Shown here in pieces: positions 9,502 to 18,379 of a DNA stretch of 64,000 bases (position 1 is the stretch's first letter; each line of letters opens with the position of its first letter). The notes beneath the pieces are model-generated. The model made no database searches, had not been told where the DNA came from, and saw only the letters and a program-made list of their open reading frames with translations. This DNA comes from Kosakonia sacchari (GTDB lineage Bacteria > Pseudomonadota > Gammaproteobacteria > Enterobacterales > Enterobacteriaceae), in the NCBI GenBank assembly GCA_900109485.1, contig FOAY01000003.1:304816-368815 (forward strand), read 5' to 3'. The position numbers and the translations under genes are program-made.

Positions 9502-10401
9502 TCAGGCAGAGAAGAAGGCCATGAGCAATGGCACCAGCAGGCTGAGGATAAAACCGTGCACAATGGCCGCTGGCACCAGCTCCAGACCGCCGCTGCGCTG
9601 GAGCACCGGCAGGGTAAAATCCATTGACGTTGCGCCGCACAGACCGAGCGCCGTGGATCGGCTGCGGCGTACTAAGCCGGGGATCAACATAATGGCGATC
9701 AGTTCGCGCGCCAGATCATTAAAGAAGGCCGCGCTGCCAATAACCGGGCCAAAAGATTCGGTCAGCAAAATCCCGGACAACGAATACCAGCCAAAACCGG
9801 AGGCCATCGCCAGACCTGTCTGGAGCGGCAGGCCAAGCAGTAATGCGTTGATTGCGCCGCCGACTAACGAACTGAGCGCCACCACTACGGCGATGATCAT
9901 TCCGCGGCGGTTGAGGACAATCTGCTTCAGCGTCATACCGCTGTTACGTAACTGGATGCCGACCAGCAGCAGCAGGAAGATCAGCGTATATTCGCTGGCT
10001 TCCGTGGCATGCTGTAAAAACGCCAGCCCGCTGAGGCCAATGGCAAAACCGGCAACCACCACGCCGCACAGACGCAGGGATTCCAGCGCCATGGCAAGAC
10101 GTGAAGGCAGTTTTTCCTGCTGATGCTGGTGCTGCCAGGGCAGGGTTCGCTCCAGCCATAACAGTGCAACGGCATTGCACAGCAGGATCACCACGATACT
10201 CACCGCGGAATAGTGAAATATTGACAGCAGATTGGCGCTGAGATTATCGAGGAACGCGAGGCTGATCCCCATAAAAAACAGGATCAGATAAACAATCCAG
10301 CTGAGTAATTTATTGATCAGTTTAAGAGCCGCGGTATGGCGCAGGGGAATGAGGTAGCCGACGATCAGCGGCAGAAGAATAATTAGCAATCCTGAAAGCA
10401 T
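9502..10401 (-). CDS. lysO: L-lysine exporter LysO (YbjE)
   Basis: LysO exports L-lysine and toxic analogues such as thialysine across the inner membrane. Starting at the ATG at 10401 gives 299 residues, the E. coli length. An in-frame GTG at 10443 would add 14 residues and cannot be excluded, because AAGGA lies inside that extension about 12 bases before the ATG. Multiple hydrophobic segments are present, with family-conserved GFGWYSLSGILLTESFGPVIGS and GLCGATSMDFTLPVLQ. The aqpZ terminator lies upstream, so lysO needs its own promoter in 10402-10497. ArgR control is known in E. coli, but I did not find a clear ARG box. Confidence 0.94.
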   Translation of the reverse strand: MLSGLLIILLPLIVGYLIPLRHTAALKLINKLLSWIVYLILFFMGISLAFLDNLSANLLSIFHYSAVSIVVILLCNAVALLWLERTLPWQHQHQQEKLPSRLAMALESLRLCGVVVAGFAIGLSGLAFLQHATEASEYTLIFLLLLVGIQLRNSGMTLKQIVLNRRGMIIAVVVALSSLVGGAINALLLGLPLQTGLAMASGFGWYSLSGILLTESFGPVIGSAAFFNDLARELIAIMLIPGLVRRSRSTALGLCGATSMDFTLPVLQRSGGLELVPAAIVHGFILSLLVPLLMAFFSA

Positions 10402-10497
10402 GAACAGCCCGAATCCTTGCAAAAATGAGTAAGCGCCGGACACACTACCGAAAGGCGGGAACTGAGTAAAGCCGCGAAAAGACGCAGTAATAATGTT

Positions 10498-10525
10498 AAA
10501 GAAAAGCCCGGCGTGCTTGCCGGGC
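10498..10525 (-). terminator. Terminator of aqpZ
   Basis: On the minus strand GCCCGGC-AAGCAC-GCCGGGC is followed by CTTTTCTTT. The 7-bp GC stem and T-rich run form a good intrinsic terminator immediately after the aqpZ stop. Confidence 0.88.
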
Positions 10526-10533
10526 CTGATTTA

Positions 10534-11229
10534 TTAATCGCGTTTTTCCAGCAGCGTGCGGTAAATTACCCCACCCAGAATGCCGCCGATAATCGGCATT
10601 ACCCAGAAGAACCATAATTGTTGCAATGCCCAGCCGCCCTGGAATATTGCGACGGCGGTACTGCGCGCCGGGTTAACGGAGGTATTGGTCACCGGAATAC
10701 TGATTAAATGGATAAGCGTCAGCGCCAGACCAATGGCAATAGGGGCAAAGCCCGCAGGCGCGTGTTTATCCGTGGCGCCGTGGATCACCAGCAGGAAGCC
10801 GCAGGTCAGCACGATTTCAATCAGCATCGCGGAGTAAATGGAGTATCCCCCCGGCGAATGCTCGCCATAACCGTTCGAGGCAAAACCACTGGCTGTTGCA
10901 TCGAAACCCGCTTTGCCGCTGGCGATAAAATAGAGTGCCGCCGCTGCCACGATGCCGCCGACGACCTGTGCGACAATATAACCAATCACGTCTTTAGCCG
11001 GAAAACGGCCACCTGCCCACAGGCCTATTGTCACTGCCGGATTAAAATGCCCGCCTGAAATATGACCAACGGCAAAAGCCATGGTCAGCACTGTTAAACC
11101 AAACGCCAGCGCAACCCCGGCGAAACCAATACCGGTTTGCGGAAACGTTGCGGCCAGTACTGCACTGCCGCAGCCGCCAAACACCAGCCAAAATGTGCCA
11201 AAGCACTCTGCTGCTAATTTTCTGAACAT
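10534..11229 (-). CDS. aqpZ: Aquaporin Z, water channel
   Basis: AqpZ is a tetrameric inner-membrane water channel. The 231-residue protein begins at the ATG at 11229, supported by GAGGTGG upstream; the longer frame to 11286 lacks that support and exceeds the family length. Both NPA boxes are visible, in [13 protein letters not shown] and [12 protein letters not shown], within six hydrophobic segments. The protein ends in TLLEKRD as in E. coli. It is monocistronic, with its own terminator, and is divergent from ybjD across 352 bases. Confidence 0.96.
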   Translation of the reverse strand: MFRKLAAECFGTFWLVFGGCGSAVLAATFPQTGIGFAGVALAFGLTVLTMAFAVGHISGGHFNPAVTIGLWAGGRFPAKDVIGYIVAQVVGGIVAAAALYFIASGKAGFDATASGFASNGYGEHSPGGYSIYSAMLIEIVLTCGFLLVIHGATDKHAPAGFAPIAIGLALTLIHLISIPVTNTSVNPARSTAVAIFQGGWALQQLWFFWVMPIIGGILGGVIYRTLLEKRD

Positions 11230-11581
11230 AGCCACCTCGATAAGAACAGAACCGGGCAAATGCCCTTGCCATAGGTAAAACTCCAATAAATGCGCGGTTA
11301 TTCTAATCCCGGTTATAGTTAAAAAAACTGATAAATTAAAATAAAGTAAAATATAATATATGTTCTATAGAATTATCATGGTATTGAATTTTGATATTTG
11401 TTTGATGATTGGATTCTTCTTCTTTTTATTTTATCTGCGTTGTACTTCCTTCGACCGCATTAGCGGTTTGCTACATATTTTTCAATAAAATTTTGTACTT
11501 AGCGCATGTCCTGGCGCTTTCCGCCCCGCTATACTTCTCAGAAAGCATAGACGAGAAAGACGAAATCAGCCGGAGGGAAGA
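11230..11581. promoter_or_regulatory. Divergent aqpZ / ybjD intergenic region
   Basis: These 352 bases hold a strongly AT-rich core at about 11300-11450 and no convincing gene. For ybjD, CTATACT at 11529-11535 is a good -10 (also compatible with RpoS) but has no clear -35; CGGAGGG just before 11582 is a strong ribosome site. The AT-rich block could bind H-NS or IHF, which is inference. Confidence 0.45.
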
Positions 11582-13240
11582 ATGATCCTGGAGCGTGTAG
11601 ACATTGTCGGATTCCGCGGCATCAATCGTTTATCGTTACAGCTTGAGCAGAATAACGTGCTGATTGGCGAGAATGCCTGGGGTAAATCCAGCTTGCTTGA
11701 TGCGTTAACGTTATTACTGTCACCGGAAACCGATCTCTACCATTTTGTTCGGGAAGATTTCTGGTTTCCGCCGGGAGATATCCAGGGGCGTGAGCACCAT
11801 CTGCACATTATTCTGACTTTCCGTGAATCTGAGCCGGGGCGCTACCGCGTGCGACGCTATCGTCCCCTTGCCGAATGCTGGGTGCCCAGTCACGACGGAT
11901 ACCATCGCCTGTTTTATCGCCATGAAGGTGAGCTGTCTGATGATGGCAGCGTACTGACATTGCGTGGTTTTCTGAATGAGCAGGGTGAGTTGCTCGATCT
12001 TCCCGATATCGACGAATGCGCCCGTCATCTGGTGCGTTTGATGCCGGTGTTGCGTCTGCGCGATGCGCGATTTTTACGGCGTATCCGCAGCGGTACGATG
12101 CCTGATACACCCGAAATGGAGACCACCGCCCGGCAGCTTGATTTCCTCTCCCACGAGCTGGTCTCCCGACCGCAAAATTTGACGGACGGGCAGATTCGTC
12201 ACGGCCTCTCTGCGATGGTGCAACTGCTGGAACACTACTTCGCTGAACAGGGCAGCGGGGCTTCGCACCAGCGTCTGATGCGGCGTCGCTCTCATGATGA
12301 GCAGCGTAGCTGGCGCTATCTGGATATTATCAACCGCATGATCGACAAACCCGGCGGCCGTATGTACCGGGTAATCTTGCTGAGTTTTTTTGCCACCTTA
12401 TTGCAGGCGAAAGGAACGGTGCGCCTCGACCGTGACGCGCGGCCGTTGCTGCTGGTGGAAGATCCTGAAACACGGCTGCACCCGATTATGCTGTCGGTTG
12501 CGTGGCAACTGCTGAATTTGTTGCCGTTGCAGCAGGTGACGACGACCAATTCTGGCGAGCTGTTGTCGATGACGCCGGTTGAACATGTTTGTCGGCTGGT
12601 GCGCGAATCGTCACGTGTTGCGGCCTGGCGTCTTGGGCCCGGCGGCTTAAATTCCGAGGATGCGCGGCGTATCGCTTTCCATATCTGTTTCAATCGCGCT
12701 TCTTCGCTGTTTGCCCGCTGCTGGCTGCTGGTGGAAGGGGAGACAGAAACCTGGGTGATTAACGAACTGGCGCGCCAGTGCGGCCACCATTTCGATGCTG
12801 AAGGGGTGAAAGTTATTGAATTCGCCCAGTCCGGATTAAAACCACTGGTTAAGTTTGCCCGCCGGATGGGGATTGAATGGCATGTGCTGGTAGACGGCGA
12901 TGAAGCGGGGAAAAAGTACGCCGCCACGGTGCGCAGCCTGCTGGATAATGATCATGTTCAGACGCGGGAGCATCTGACCGAGCTGCCGGCGCGGGATATG
13001 GAACATTTTATGTATCGGGAAGGTTTTGCCGATATCTATCATCGGGTGGCGCAACTGCCGGAAAACGTGCAGATGAATATGCGTCGGGTGATCATCAAAG
13101 CGATTCACCGCTCATCGAAGCCGGATCTGGCGATAGAAGTGGCGATGGAAGCGGGGCGCCGCGGGATAGATGCTGTACCGCCCCTGTTGCGCAAGATGTT
13201 TTCCCGCGTGCTGTGGCTGGCGCGCGGGCGAGCTGACTAG
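11582..13240 (+). CDS. ybjD: OLD-family ATPase with TOPRIM nuclease domain, YbjD
   Basis: The 552-residue protein equals E. coli YbjD in length. The N-terminal ABC-type ATPase has the P-loop GENAWGKSSLLDALTLL near residues 28-44 and an ATPase core continuing to LLLVEDPETRLHP. The C-terminal TOPRIM domain shows the acidic motifs LLVEGETETWVI and LVDGDEAGKKYA, as in overcoming-lysogenization-defect (OLD) nucleases. Biochemically related proteins are ATP-linked nucleases, some acting in phage defence; the role of YbjD itself is not settled. The gene is single and its TAG stop overlaps that of convergent ybjX. Confidence 0.92.
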   Translation: MILERVDIVGFRGINRLSLQLEQNNVLIGENAWGKSSLLDALTLLLSPETDLYHFVREDFWFPPGDIQGREHHLHIILTFRESEPGRYRVRRYRPLAECWVPSHDGYHRLFYRHEGELSDDGSVLTLRGFLNEQGELLDLPDIDECARHLVRLMPVLRLRDARFLRRIRSGTMPDTPEMETTARQLDFLSHELVSRPQNLTDGQIRHGLSAMVQLLEHYFAEQGSGASHQRLMRRRSHDEQRSWRYLDIINRMIDKPGGRMYRVILLSFFATLLQAKGTVRLDRDARPLLLVEDPETRLHPIMLSVAWQLLNLLPLQQVTTTNSGELLSMTPVEHVCRLVRESSRVAAWRLGPGGLNSEDARRIAFHICFNRASSLFARCWLLVEGETETWVINELARQCGHHFDAEGVKVIEFAQSGLKPLVKFARRMGIEWHVLVDGDEAGKKYAATVRSLLDNDHVQTREHLTELPARDMEHFMYREGFADIYHRVAQLPENVQMNMRRVIIKAIHRSSKPDLAIEVAMEAGRRGIDAVPPLLRKMFSRVLWLARGRAD

Positions 13241-14193
13241 TTCTGGCAGAGGCTGGCTGTCTGGGTATGCAGACTATCGAGTAATTCGTAACGGCGTCGG
13301 TATTCTGCGCGTTTTTTACTGGCGATCGCCTCCATCGGTTTACGCGGCATTGCCAGTGGCAGGATATAATCGCCGGACGCGTCAGCTACAGCGCCCAACG
13401 ATTGCCAAAAACTATTGTAATCCGCATGCAGTTGCCCCTGCTTTTTTCGGCGGTAACGAATATTACGATAGATATGGGTTTCGTTGCTGACAGCGCGGAT
13501 CTGCTGCACGCGCAGGAACTGGCTCAGCGTCATCACGGCCTCTACCAGCAGGCGTTTTGGAAAAAGACCGTGGCAGGATTTGGTCGCAGCCTGAATAAGT
13601 TCATGCGGCACGTGGGCTTTGGCTCCCTGTAATCCGCCAATATATAGCGTGTTTTGGCCAGCAAACTGGCACAGGGTGAATGTCAGCCCGGCCAGTACGG
13701 TATTCTGTGCATCGCAGAATACCAGCGTTGCTTCGCCTTCCTTGTCCTGCATGGCTTCTGAACACAGACGCAACGAATAATGTTGCTCATCTTTACCGTT
13801 CAACACTGCAACGGTGATTCCTGCCCTGGTAAGATAGCCGTTCACCAGTCTGGCGGGCAGCAGGCTTGCGATCGTGTTGTAATGCCAGCACAGCGCGTCG
13901 GATGCTTGTGCGCGACTGGTGTTCATGGACAACCATGGGCGATGCAGACGGCAAGGTAAACCAGGCTGCACCTGTAATATGTTAGCCAGCATGGGCTGAC
14001 GTAGCAGGCGCGTGAGAAAACGGGTGGTGCTGAACGGCGTGGCCAGCGAACGTAGCAGAAATTTGCGGCGATAGGCAGGATGATGCCACGCCAGTCCTGG
14101 CATCAGTTCGCCTGAAGCAAGAGAATAAAAGAGTTGCCATGCCGTTTTCGGCAGTGGCATAGCGGTATGTGTCGTGTCGGCGATGGTGGACAT
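13237..14193 (-). CDS. ybjX: VirK/YbjX family protein (DUF535)
   Basis: The protein belongs to the VirK/YbjX (DUF535) family, members of which are PhoP-regulated and linked to envelope or peptide resistance in Salmonella and E. coli. The best-conserved blocks are GGLQGAKAHVPHELIQ, the motif CHGLFPKRLLVEA and, near the end, ASKKRAEYRRRYELLD. I place the start at the ATG at 14193 (318 residues); an in-frame ATG at 14226 would add 11 residues. The stop overlaps ybjD within a shared CTAG. No catalytic motif is evident. Confidence 0.87.
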   Translation of the reverse strand: MSTIADTTHTAMPLPKTAWQLFYSLASGELMPGLAWHHPAYRRKFLLRSLATPFSTTRFLTRLLRQPMLANILQVQPGLPCRLHRPWLSMNTSRAQASDALCWHYNTIASLLPARLVNGYLTRAGITVAVLNGKDEQHYSLRLCSEAMQDKEGEATLVFCDAQNTVLAGLTFTLCQFAGQNTLYIGGLQGAKAHVPHELIQAATKSCHGLFPKRLLVEAVMTLSQFLRVQQIRAVSNETHIYRNIRYRRKKQGQLHADYNSFWQSLGAVADASGDYILPLAMPRKPMEAIASKKRAEYRRRYELLDSLHTQTASLCQN

Positions 14194-14284
14194 ATTGAAA
14201 TCCGGGTATCTCACAGAGATCGCCATTCCATCAGTCAGCGCTTCAACAACATCTAAATGAATAGTGGAGAGATTAAGAATTTTC

Positions 14285-14301
14285 TGTTTCGTTGATGTTT
14301 T
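14285..14301 (+). promoter_or_regulatory. PhoP-box-like direct repeat upstream of macA
   Basis: TGTTTC-GTTGA-TGTTTT is two near-perfect PhoP half-sites ((G/T)GTTTA) with the required 11-base period. A possible -10, TGTTAT at 14315-14320, lies 13 bases further, close to the usual spacing of PhoP-activated promoters. Regulation of ybjX and of macAB by PhoPQ in relatives makes the call plausible, but it is motif-based. Confidence 0.4.
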
Positions 14302-14354
14302 GTTTGGTTAAGAATGTTATCTACAGGCCGCGTGTCAGATTATCCGGGATTTTT

Positions 14355-15470
14355 ATGAAACTTAAGGGAAAACGCAGGACGGTATTTATCGTACTGGCGG
14401 TCGTCATTTTACTGGCCGTCTTTTGGCTGTGGGGAAAATTAAACGCGCCGGTGGTGCAGTATCAGACGCTGATTGTCCGCCCTGGTGAATTGCAACAGAG
14501 CGTACTGGCGACAGGCAAGCTCGATGCATTACGTAAAGTTGACGTCGGTGCACAGGTAAATGGCCAGTTGAAAACGCTGTTGGTCAATATTGGCGATAAA
14601 GTCAAAAAGGATCAGTTGCTCGGGGTGATCGATCCGGACCAGGCAGAAAACCAGATCAAAGAAGTGGATGCCACGCTGATGGAACTGCGTGCGCAACGCC
14701 GTCAGGCGCAGGCGGAACTGAAGCTGGCGCAGGTGACGCTGGCACGTCAGCAGCAACTGGTGAAACGCAATCTTATCTCTCGTCAGGATCTGGATACCTC
14801 GGCCACCGATGTGGCGGTTAAAGAGGCGCAGATCGGCACTATTGATGCGCAGATAAAGCGCAACCAGGCGACGCTGGATACCGCGAAAACCAATCTCGAC
14901 TACACACGCATTCTGGCCCCGATGGCCGGTGAAGTGACGCAAATTACCACCCTGCAAGGGCAAACGGTGATTGCGGTGCAACAGGCGCCGAACATCCTGA
15001 CGCTGGCCGACATGAGCACCATGCTGGTGAAAGCACAGGTTTCAGAGGCGGATGTGATCCATCTGAAGCCTGGGCAAAAAGCATGGTTCACCGTGCTGGG
15101 CGATCCCGGCACCCGCTATGAAGGGTCACTGAAAGACATTCTGCCGACGCCGGAGAAGGTCAATGACGCAATCTTCTATTACGCCCGTTTTGAAGTGCCT
15201 AATCCGCAGGGCATATTGCGCCTGGATATGACCGCGCAGGTACATATTCAACTGACCGGCCTGAAAAATGTGCTGACCATTCCATTGGCGGCGCTGGGCG
15301 ATCCGGTTGGCGATAATCGTTATAAAGTGAAAGTGCTGCGCAACGGCGAAACCCGCGAGCGCGAAGTGATGCTGGGCGCGCGTAATGATACCGATGTCGT
15401 GGTCGTGAAAGGGCTGGATGCCGGTGAAGAAGTGGTGATCGGCGAGCTGAATCGCGGAGCGACCCAATGA
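14355..15470 (+). CDS. macA: Macrolide/enterotoxin exporter periplasmic adaptor MacA
   Basis: MacA is the membrane-fusion adaptor that links MacB to TolC for export of macrolides, heat-stable enterotoxin and other envelope-acting substrates. The start at 14355 gives 371 residues, as in E. coli. One N-terminal membrane anchor (about residues 10-30) is followed by the biotinyl-lipoyl domain, a long alpha-helical hairpin rich in A, Q, L and R (about 90-175), then the second lipoyl half and beta-barrel domains. macB starts within the stop codon (ATGA overlap), so the two are translationally coupled. Confidence 0.96.
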   Translation: MKLKGKRRTVFIVLAVVILLAVFWLWGKLNAPVVQYQTLIVRPGELQQSVLATGKLDALRKVDVGAQVNGQLKTLLVNIGDKVKKDQLLGVIDPDQAENQIKEVDATLMELRAQRRQAQAELKLAQVTLARQQQLVKRNLISRQDLDTSATDVAVKEAQIGTIDAQIKRNQATLDTAKTNLDYTRILAPMAGEVTQITTLQGQTVIAVQQAPNILTLADMSTMLVKAQVSEADVIHLKPGQKAWFTVLGDPGTRYEGSLKDILPTPEKVNDAIFYYARFEVPNPQGILRLDMTAQVHIQLTGLKNVLTIPLAALGDPVGDNRYKVKVLRNGETREREVMLGARNDTDVVVVKGLDAGEEVVIGELNRGATQ

Positions 15471-17413
15471 CGGCACTGCTGGAGCTGAAGGATATTCGCC
15501 GCAGTTATCCTTCAGGTGACGAGCAGGTGGAGGTGCTGAAGGGCATTACTCTCAGTATCAATGCCGGTGAAATGGTGGCGATTGTCGGGGCTTCGGGTTC
15601 CGGTAAATCGACGCTGATGAACATACTCGGCTGTCTGGATAAACCCTCCAGCGGTACATACCGCGTTGCCGGAACGGATGTCTCCACGCTTAGCGGCGAT
15701 GCGCTGGCACAACTGCGGCGCGAGCATTTTGGTTTTATCTTCCAACGTTATCATCTGCTTTCGCATCTGACGGCCGCGCAGAACGTTGAAGTGCCTGCGG
15801 TATACGCCGGAACCGATCGTAAAGCGCGGCTGATACGCGCCAGAGAGTTGCTGACGCGCCTCGGCCTGGGTGAGCGGGCGGATTATCAGCCTTCTCAGCT
15901 TTCTGGCGGCCAGCAGCAGCGCGTCAGTATCGCCCGGGCGTTGATGAACGGAGGGCAGGTCATTCTGGCCGATGAACCCACCGGTGCGCTGGACAGCCAT
16001 TCAGGCGAAGAGGTAATGGCGATCCTTCACCAGCTGCGCGATCGCGGGCATACGGTGATTATCGTCACCCACGATCCGCAAGTGGCGGCGCAGGCTGAGC
16101 GAGTAATTGAAATTCGCGATGGTGAACTTATCAGTAATCCTCCGGCCCGCGAGCGAGTGATAACAACGGATAACCGCGATGCCGTGTCTGTGCAGGCGGG
16201 CGGCTGGCGGCAGTTTATCAGCCGTTTTCACGAAGCGCTGACCATGGCCTGGCGGGCAATGGCGGCGAATAAGATGCGCACGCTGTTGACCATGCTCGGC
16301 ATTATTATCGGTATCGCCTCCGTGGTCTCGATTGTGGTGGTGGGCGATGCGGCGAAGCAGCTCGTGCTGGCGGATATCCGTTCAATCGGCACCAACACTA
16401 TTGATGTCTATCCCGGTAAGGATTTTGGTGATGATGAGCCGCAATACCAGCAGGCGCTGAAATATGACGATCTGCTGGCGATCCAGAAACAGCCGTGGGT
16501 GCGCTCGGCGACGCCGTCGGTTTCGCAAAACCTGCGTCTGCGCAATGACAATATTGATGTCGCGGCCAGCGCGAATGGTGTGAGTGGGCAGTACTTTAAT
16601 GTTTATGGCATGACCTTCAGCGAAGGCGCGTCGTTCAATGCCGAGCAGGAGAAGGGACGGGCGCAGGTGGTGGTGCTCGACAGCAATACCCGCCGCCAGC
16701 TCTTTCCCAATAAAGCCAGCGTGGTGGGCGAGGTGATGTTGGTCGGCAATATGCCGGCAACGGTGATTGGCGTGGCGGAAGAGAAGCAATCCATGTTCGG
16801 CAGCAGCAAAATCCTGCGCGTCTGGCTGCCCTACACGACCATCTCCGGGCGCATTATGGGCCAGTCGTGGCTAAACTCTATTACTGTTCGGGTGAAAGAT
16901 GGCTACAGCAGTGAGCAGGCGGAACAGCAGCTCACCCGGCTGCTGAATTTGCGACACGGAAAAAAAGATTTCTTCGTCTGGAATATGGACGGGGTATTGA
17001 AAACTGCGGAAAAGACCACACGTACTCTTCAATTGTTCCTGACGCTGGTGGCGGTGATTTCCCTGCTGGTTGGTGGTATCGGTGTGATGAATATCATGCT
17101 GGTCTCGGTGACCGAGCGAACCCGCGAGATCGGCATCAGGATGGCGGTGGGCGCCAGAGCGGGCGATGTGTTGTCGCAGTTTCTGATTGAGGCGGTGTTT
17201 GTTTGCCTGGTTGGCGGCGCGCTCGGCGTAACGCTTTCGATGTTGATCGCGTTTACTTTGCAGCTCTTTTTACCGGGCTGGGAAATTGGTTTTTCACCGG
17301 TTGCGTTGATCACCGCTTTTTTGTGTTCAACGTTTACCGGGGTGCTGTTTGGCTGGTTGCCGGCGCGCAATGCGGCGCGCCTGGATCCGGTGGATGCGCT
17401 GGCTCGCGAGTAA
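15467..17413 (+). CDS. macB: Macrolide export ATP-binding/permease protein MacB
   Basis: MacB is a mechanotransmission ABC transporter working with MacA and TolC. The 648 residues match E. coli. The N-terminal nucleotide-binding domain has Walker [10 protein letters not shown] (near 41-49), signature LSGGQQQR and Walker B VILADEP. Then come a first membrane helix (about 273-295), a large periplasmic domain and three C-terminal helices with the FtsX-like [24 protein letters not shown] bidirectional terminator follows directly. Confidence 0.97.
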   Translation: MTALLELKDIRRSYPSGDEQVEVLKGITLSINAGEMVAIVGASGSGKSTLMNILGCLDKPSSGTYRVAGTDVSTLSGDALAQLRREHFGFIFQRYHLLSHLTAAQNVEVPAVYAGTDRKARLIRARELLTRLGLGERADYQPSQLSGGQQQRVSIARALMNGGQVILADEPTGALDSHSGEEVMAILHQLRDRGHTVIIVTHDPQVAAQAERVIEIRDGELISNPPARERVITTDNRDAVSVQAGGWRQFISRFHEALTMAWRAMAANKMRTLLTMLGIIIGIASVVSIVVVGDAAKQLVLADIRSIGTNTIDVYPGKDFGDDEPQYQQALKYDDLLAIQKQPWVRSATPSVSQNLRLRNDNIDVAASANGVSGQYFNVYGMTFSEGASFNAEQEKGRAQVVVLDSNTRRQLFPNKASVVGEVMLVGNMPATVIGVAEEKQSMFGSSKILRVWLPYTTISGRIMGQSWLNSITVRVKDGYSSEQAEQQLTRLLNLRHGKKDFFVWNMDGVLKTAEKTTRTLQLFLTLVAVISLLVGGIGVMNIMLVSVTERTREIGIRMAVGARAGDVLSQFLIEAVFVCLVGGALGVTLSMLIAFTLQLFLPGWEIGFSPVALITAFLCSTFTGVLFGWLPARNAARLDPVDALARE

Positions 17414-17414
17414 T

Positions 17415-17444
17415 AAAAATGCCAGCCGATTGGGCTGGCATTTT
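17415..17444. terminator. Terminator between macB and cspD
   Basis: TGCCAGCC-GATTG-GGCTGGCA at 17420-17440 is flanked by A5 on the left and T4 on the right, so it can act for macAB (plus) and cspD (minus). Confidence 0.88.
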
Positions 17445-17477
17445 AACTGCGGCATGTACACAATGAGGTTGCTGGCG

Positions 17478-17699
17478 TCAGGCCATGGCTTCCACTTCGA
17501 CGGGCACGATAACGCTGGCGTGATTGCCTTTAGGGCCCTGGTGTACATCAAACCGGACTGTCTGCCCGGCTTTTAACGTTCTGTAACCATCCATTTGAAT
17601 GGTGGAGTAATGCGCGAAGATATCTTCGCCGCCGCCTTCAGGGCAAATAAAACCAAACCCTTTGGCATTGTTGAACCACTTAACAGTACCCGTTTCCAT
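17478..17699 (-). CDS. cspD: Cold-shock-like protein CspD, replication inhibitor
   Basis: This 73-residue cold-shock-domain protein is made in stationary phase and on nutrient limitation rather than in the cold, binds single-stranded DNA and RNA, and inhibits replication in E. coli. RNP1 is KGFGFICPEG and RNP2 is DIFAHYS; the start METGTVKWFNNAKG is typical of CspD. GAAGGA precedes the ATG. It is divergent from clpS; ClpAP proteolysis of CspD is not shown here, though Lon degrades it in E. coli. Confidence 0.95.
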   Translation of the reverse strand: METGTVKWFNNAKGFGFICPEGGGEDIFAHYSTIQMDGYRTLKAGQTVRFDVHQGPKGNHASVIVPVEVEAMA

Positions 17700-17718
17700 G
17701 CTTCGACATCCTTCGTAA

Positions 17719-17736
17719 ATCTTATTTAAGTAAGAT
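17719..17736. repeat. 18-bp near-perfect palindrome upstream of cspD
   Basis: ATCTTATTTAAGTAAGAT pairs at 8 of 9 positions and ends 20 bases before the cspD start codon, just ahead of its ribosome site. It could be an operator or, in RNA, a hairpin in the cspD 5' leader. Confidence 0.6.
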
Positions 17737-17936
17737 GGAATGAACCGGTGGCAGAGCGAGCGGGCTGTTCAAAACCTCACCAGCTCTCGACTGTACAATT
17801 TAGATAAATCGTATAACGCGTCAAGCGTTTGGCAGGGGTTCTGGGAGGCGGCGCATCAAAATTTTGAAGCAGTTAACGCTATGACAACAGAATGTGACAG
17901 CCGTCGCGGATGGCAACGATAGATGATTGTTATCTG

Positions 17937-17963
17937 ACATCTGATGTAGATTAAAAATACATC
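17937..17963. repeat. Iterated ACATC / GATGT inverted repeats upstream of clpS
   Basis: ACATC-T-GATGT (17937-17947) is directly followed by a second pairing, GATGTA (17943-17948) with TACATC (17958-17963). The three half-sites within 27 bases look like a protein-binding site, but I cannot name the regulator. Confidence 0.45.
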
Positions 17964-18027
17964 TAGACTCATGTAATCGGCCGATTAAAGACCGCCGGAA
18001 CCTGTAACCTAAGATGAAGCGCTAACG

Positions 18028-18348
18028 ATGGGTAAGAGTAATAGCTGGCTGGATTTCGACCAATTGGCGGAAGAAAAATTGCGCGATGCGCTAAAACCGC
18101 CATCCATGTATAAAGTCATGTTAATGAACGATGATTACACGCCGATGGAATTTGTTATTGACGTGCTACAAAAGTTCTTTTCTTATGATGTAGAACGTGC
18201 AACGCAACTGATGCTTACGGTTCACTATCACGGCAAGGCTATCTGCGGGGTTTTCACCGCCGAAGTTGCAGAGACCAAGGTCTCTATGGTGAACAAGTAT
18301 GCGAGGGAGAACGAGCATCCGTTGCTGTGTACGCTGGAAAGAGCCTGA
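18028..18348 (+). CDS. clpS: ClpAP adaptor protein ClpS
   Basis: ClpS delivers N-end-rule (N-degron) substrates to ClpAP and blocks ClpA self-degradation. The 106-residue protein has the substrate-pocket region [18 protein letters not shown] (about 31-48) and [19 protein letters not shown], both characteristic. It is followed by clpA after 31 bases in an operon. Confidence 0.97.
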   Translation: MGKSNSWLDFDQLAEEKLRDALKPPSMYKVMLMNDDYTPMEFVIDVLQKFFSYDVERATQLMLTVHYHGKAICGVFTAEVAETKVSMVNKYARENEHPLLCTLERA

Positions 18349-18379
18349 ATGCAGGCATGAAACTTGGGGGAGGTGCCCT

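Larger units (their letters stand above)
17700..18027. promoter_or_regulatory. Divergent cspD / clpS control region
   Basis: The 328-base region holds no credible gene. It contains an 18-bp palindrome close to cspD (17719-17736), AACGC-GTCAA-GCGTT near 17816-17830, and repeated ACATC/GATGT elements at 17937-17963 nearer clpS. Promoters for both genes must lie here, but no pair of -35 and -10 boxes stands out enough to assign. Confidence 0.5.

Noticed and set aside
17936-17965. NsrR operator upstream of clpS
   Set aside because: GATG and CATC half-sites are present, but they are 17 instead of 15 bases apart, which breaks the motif.
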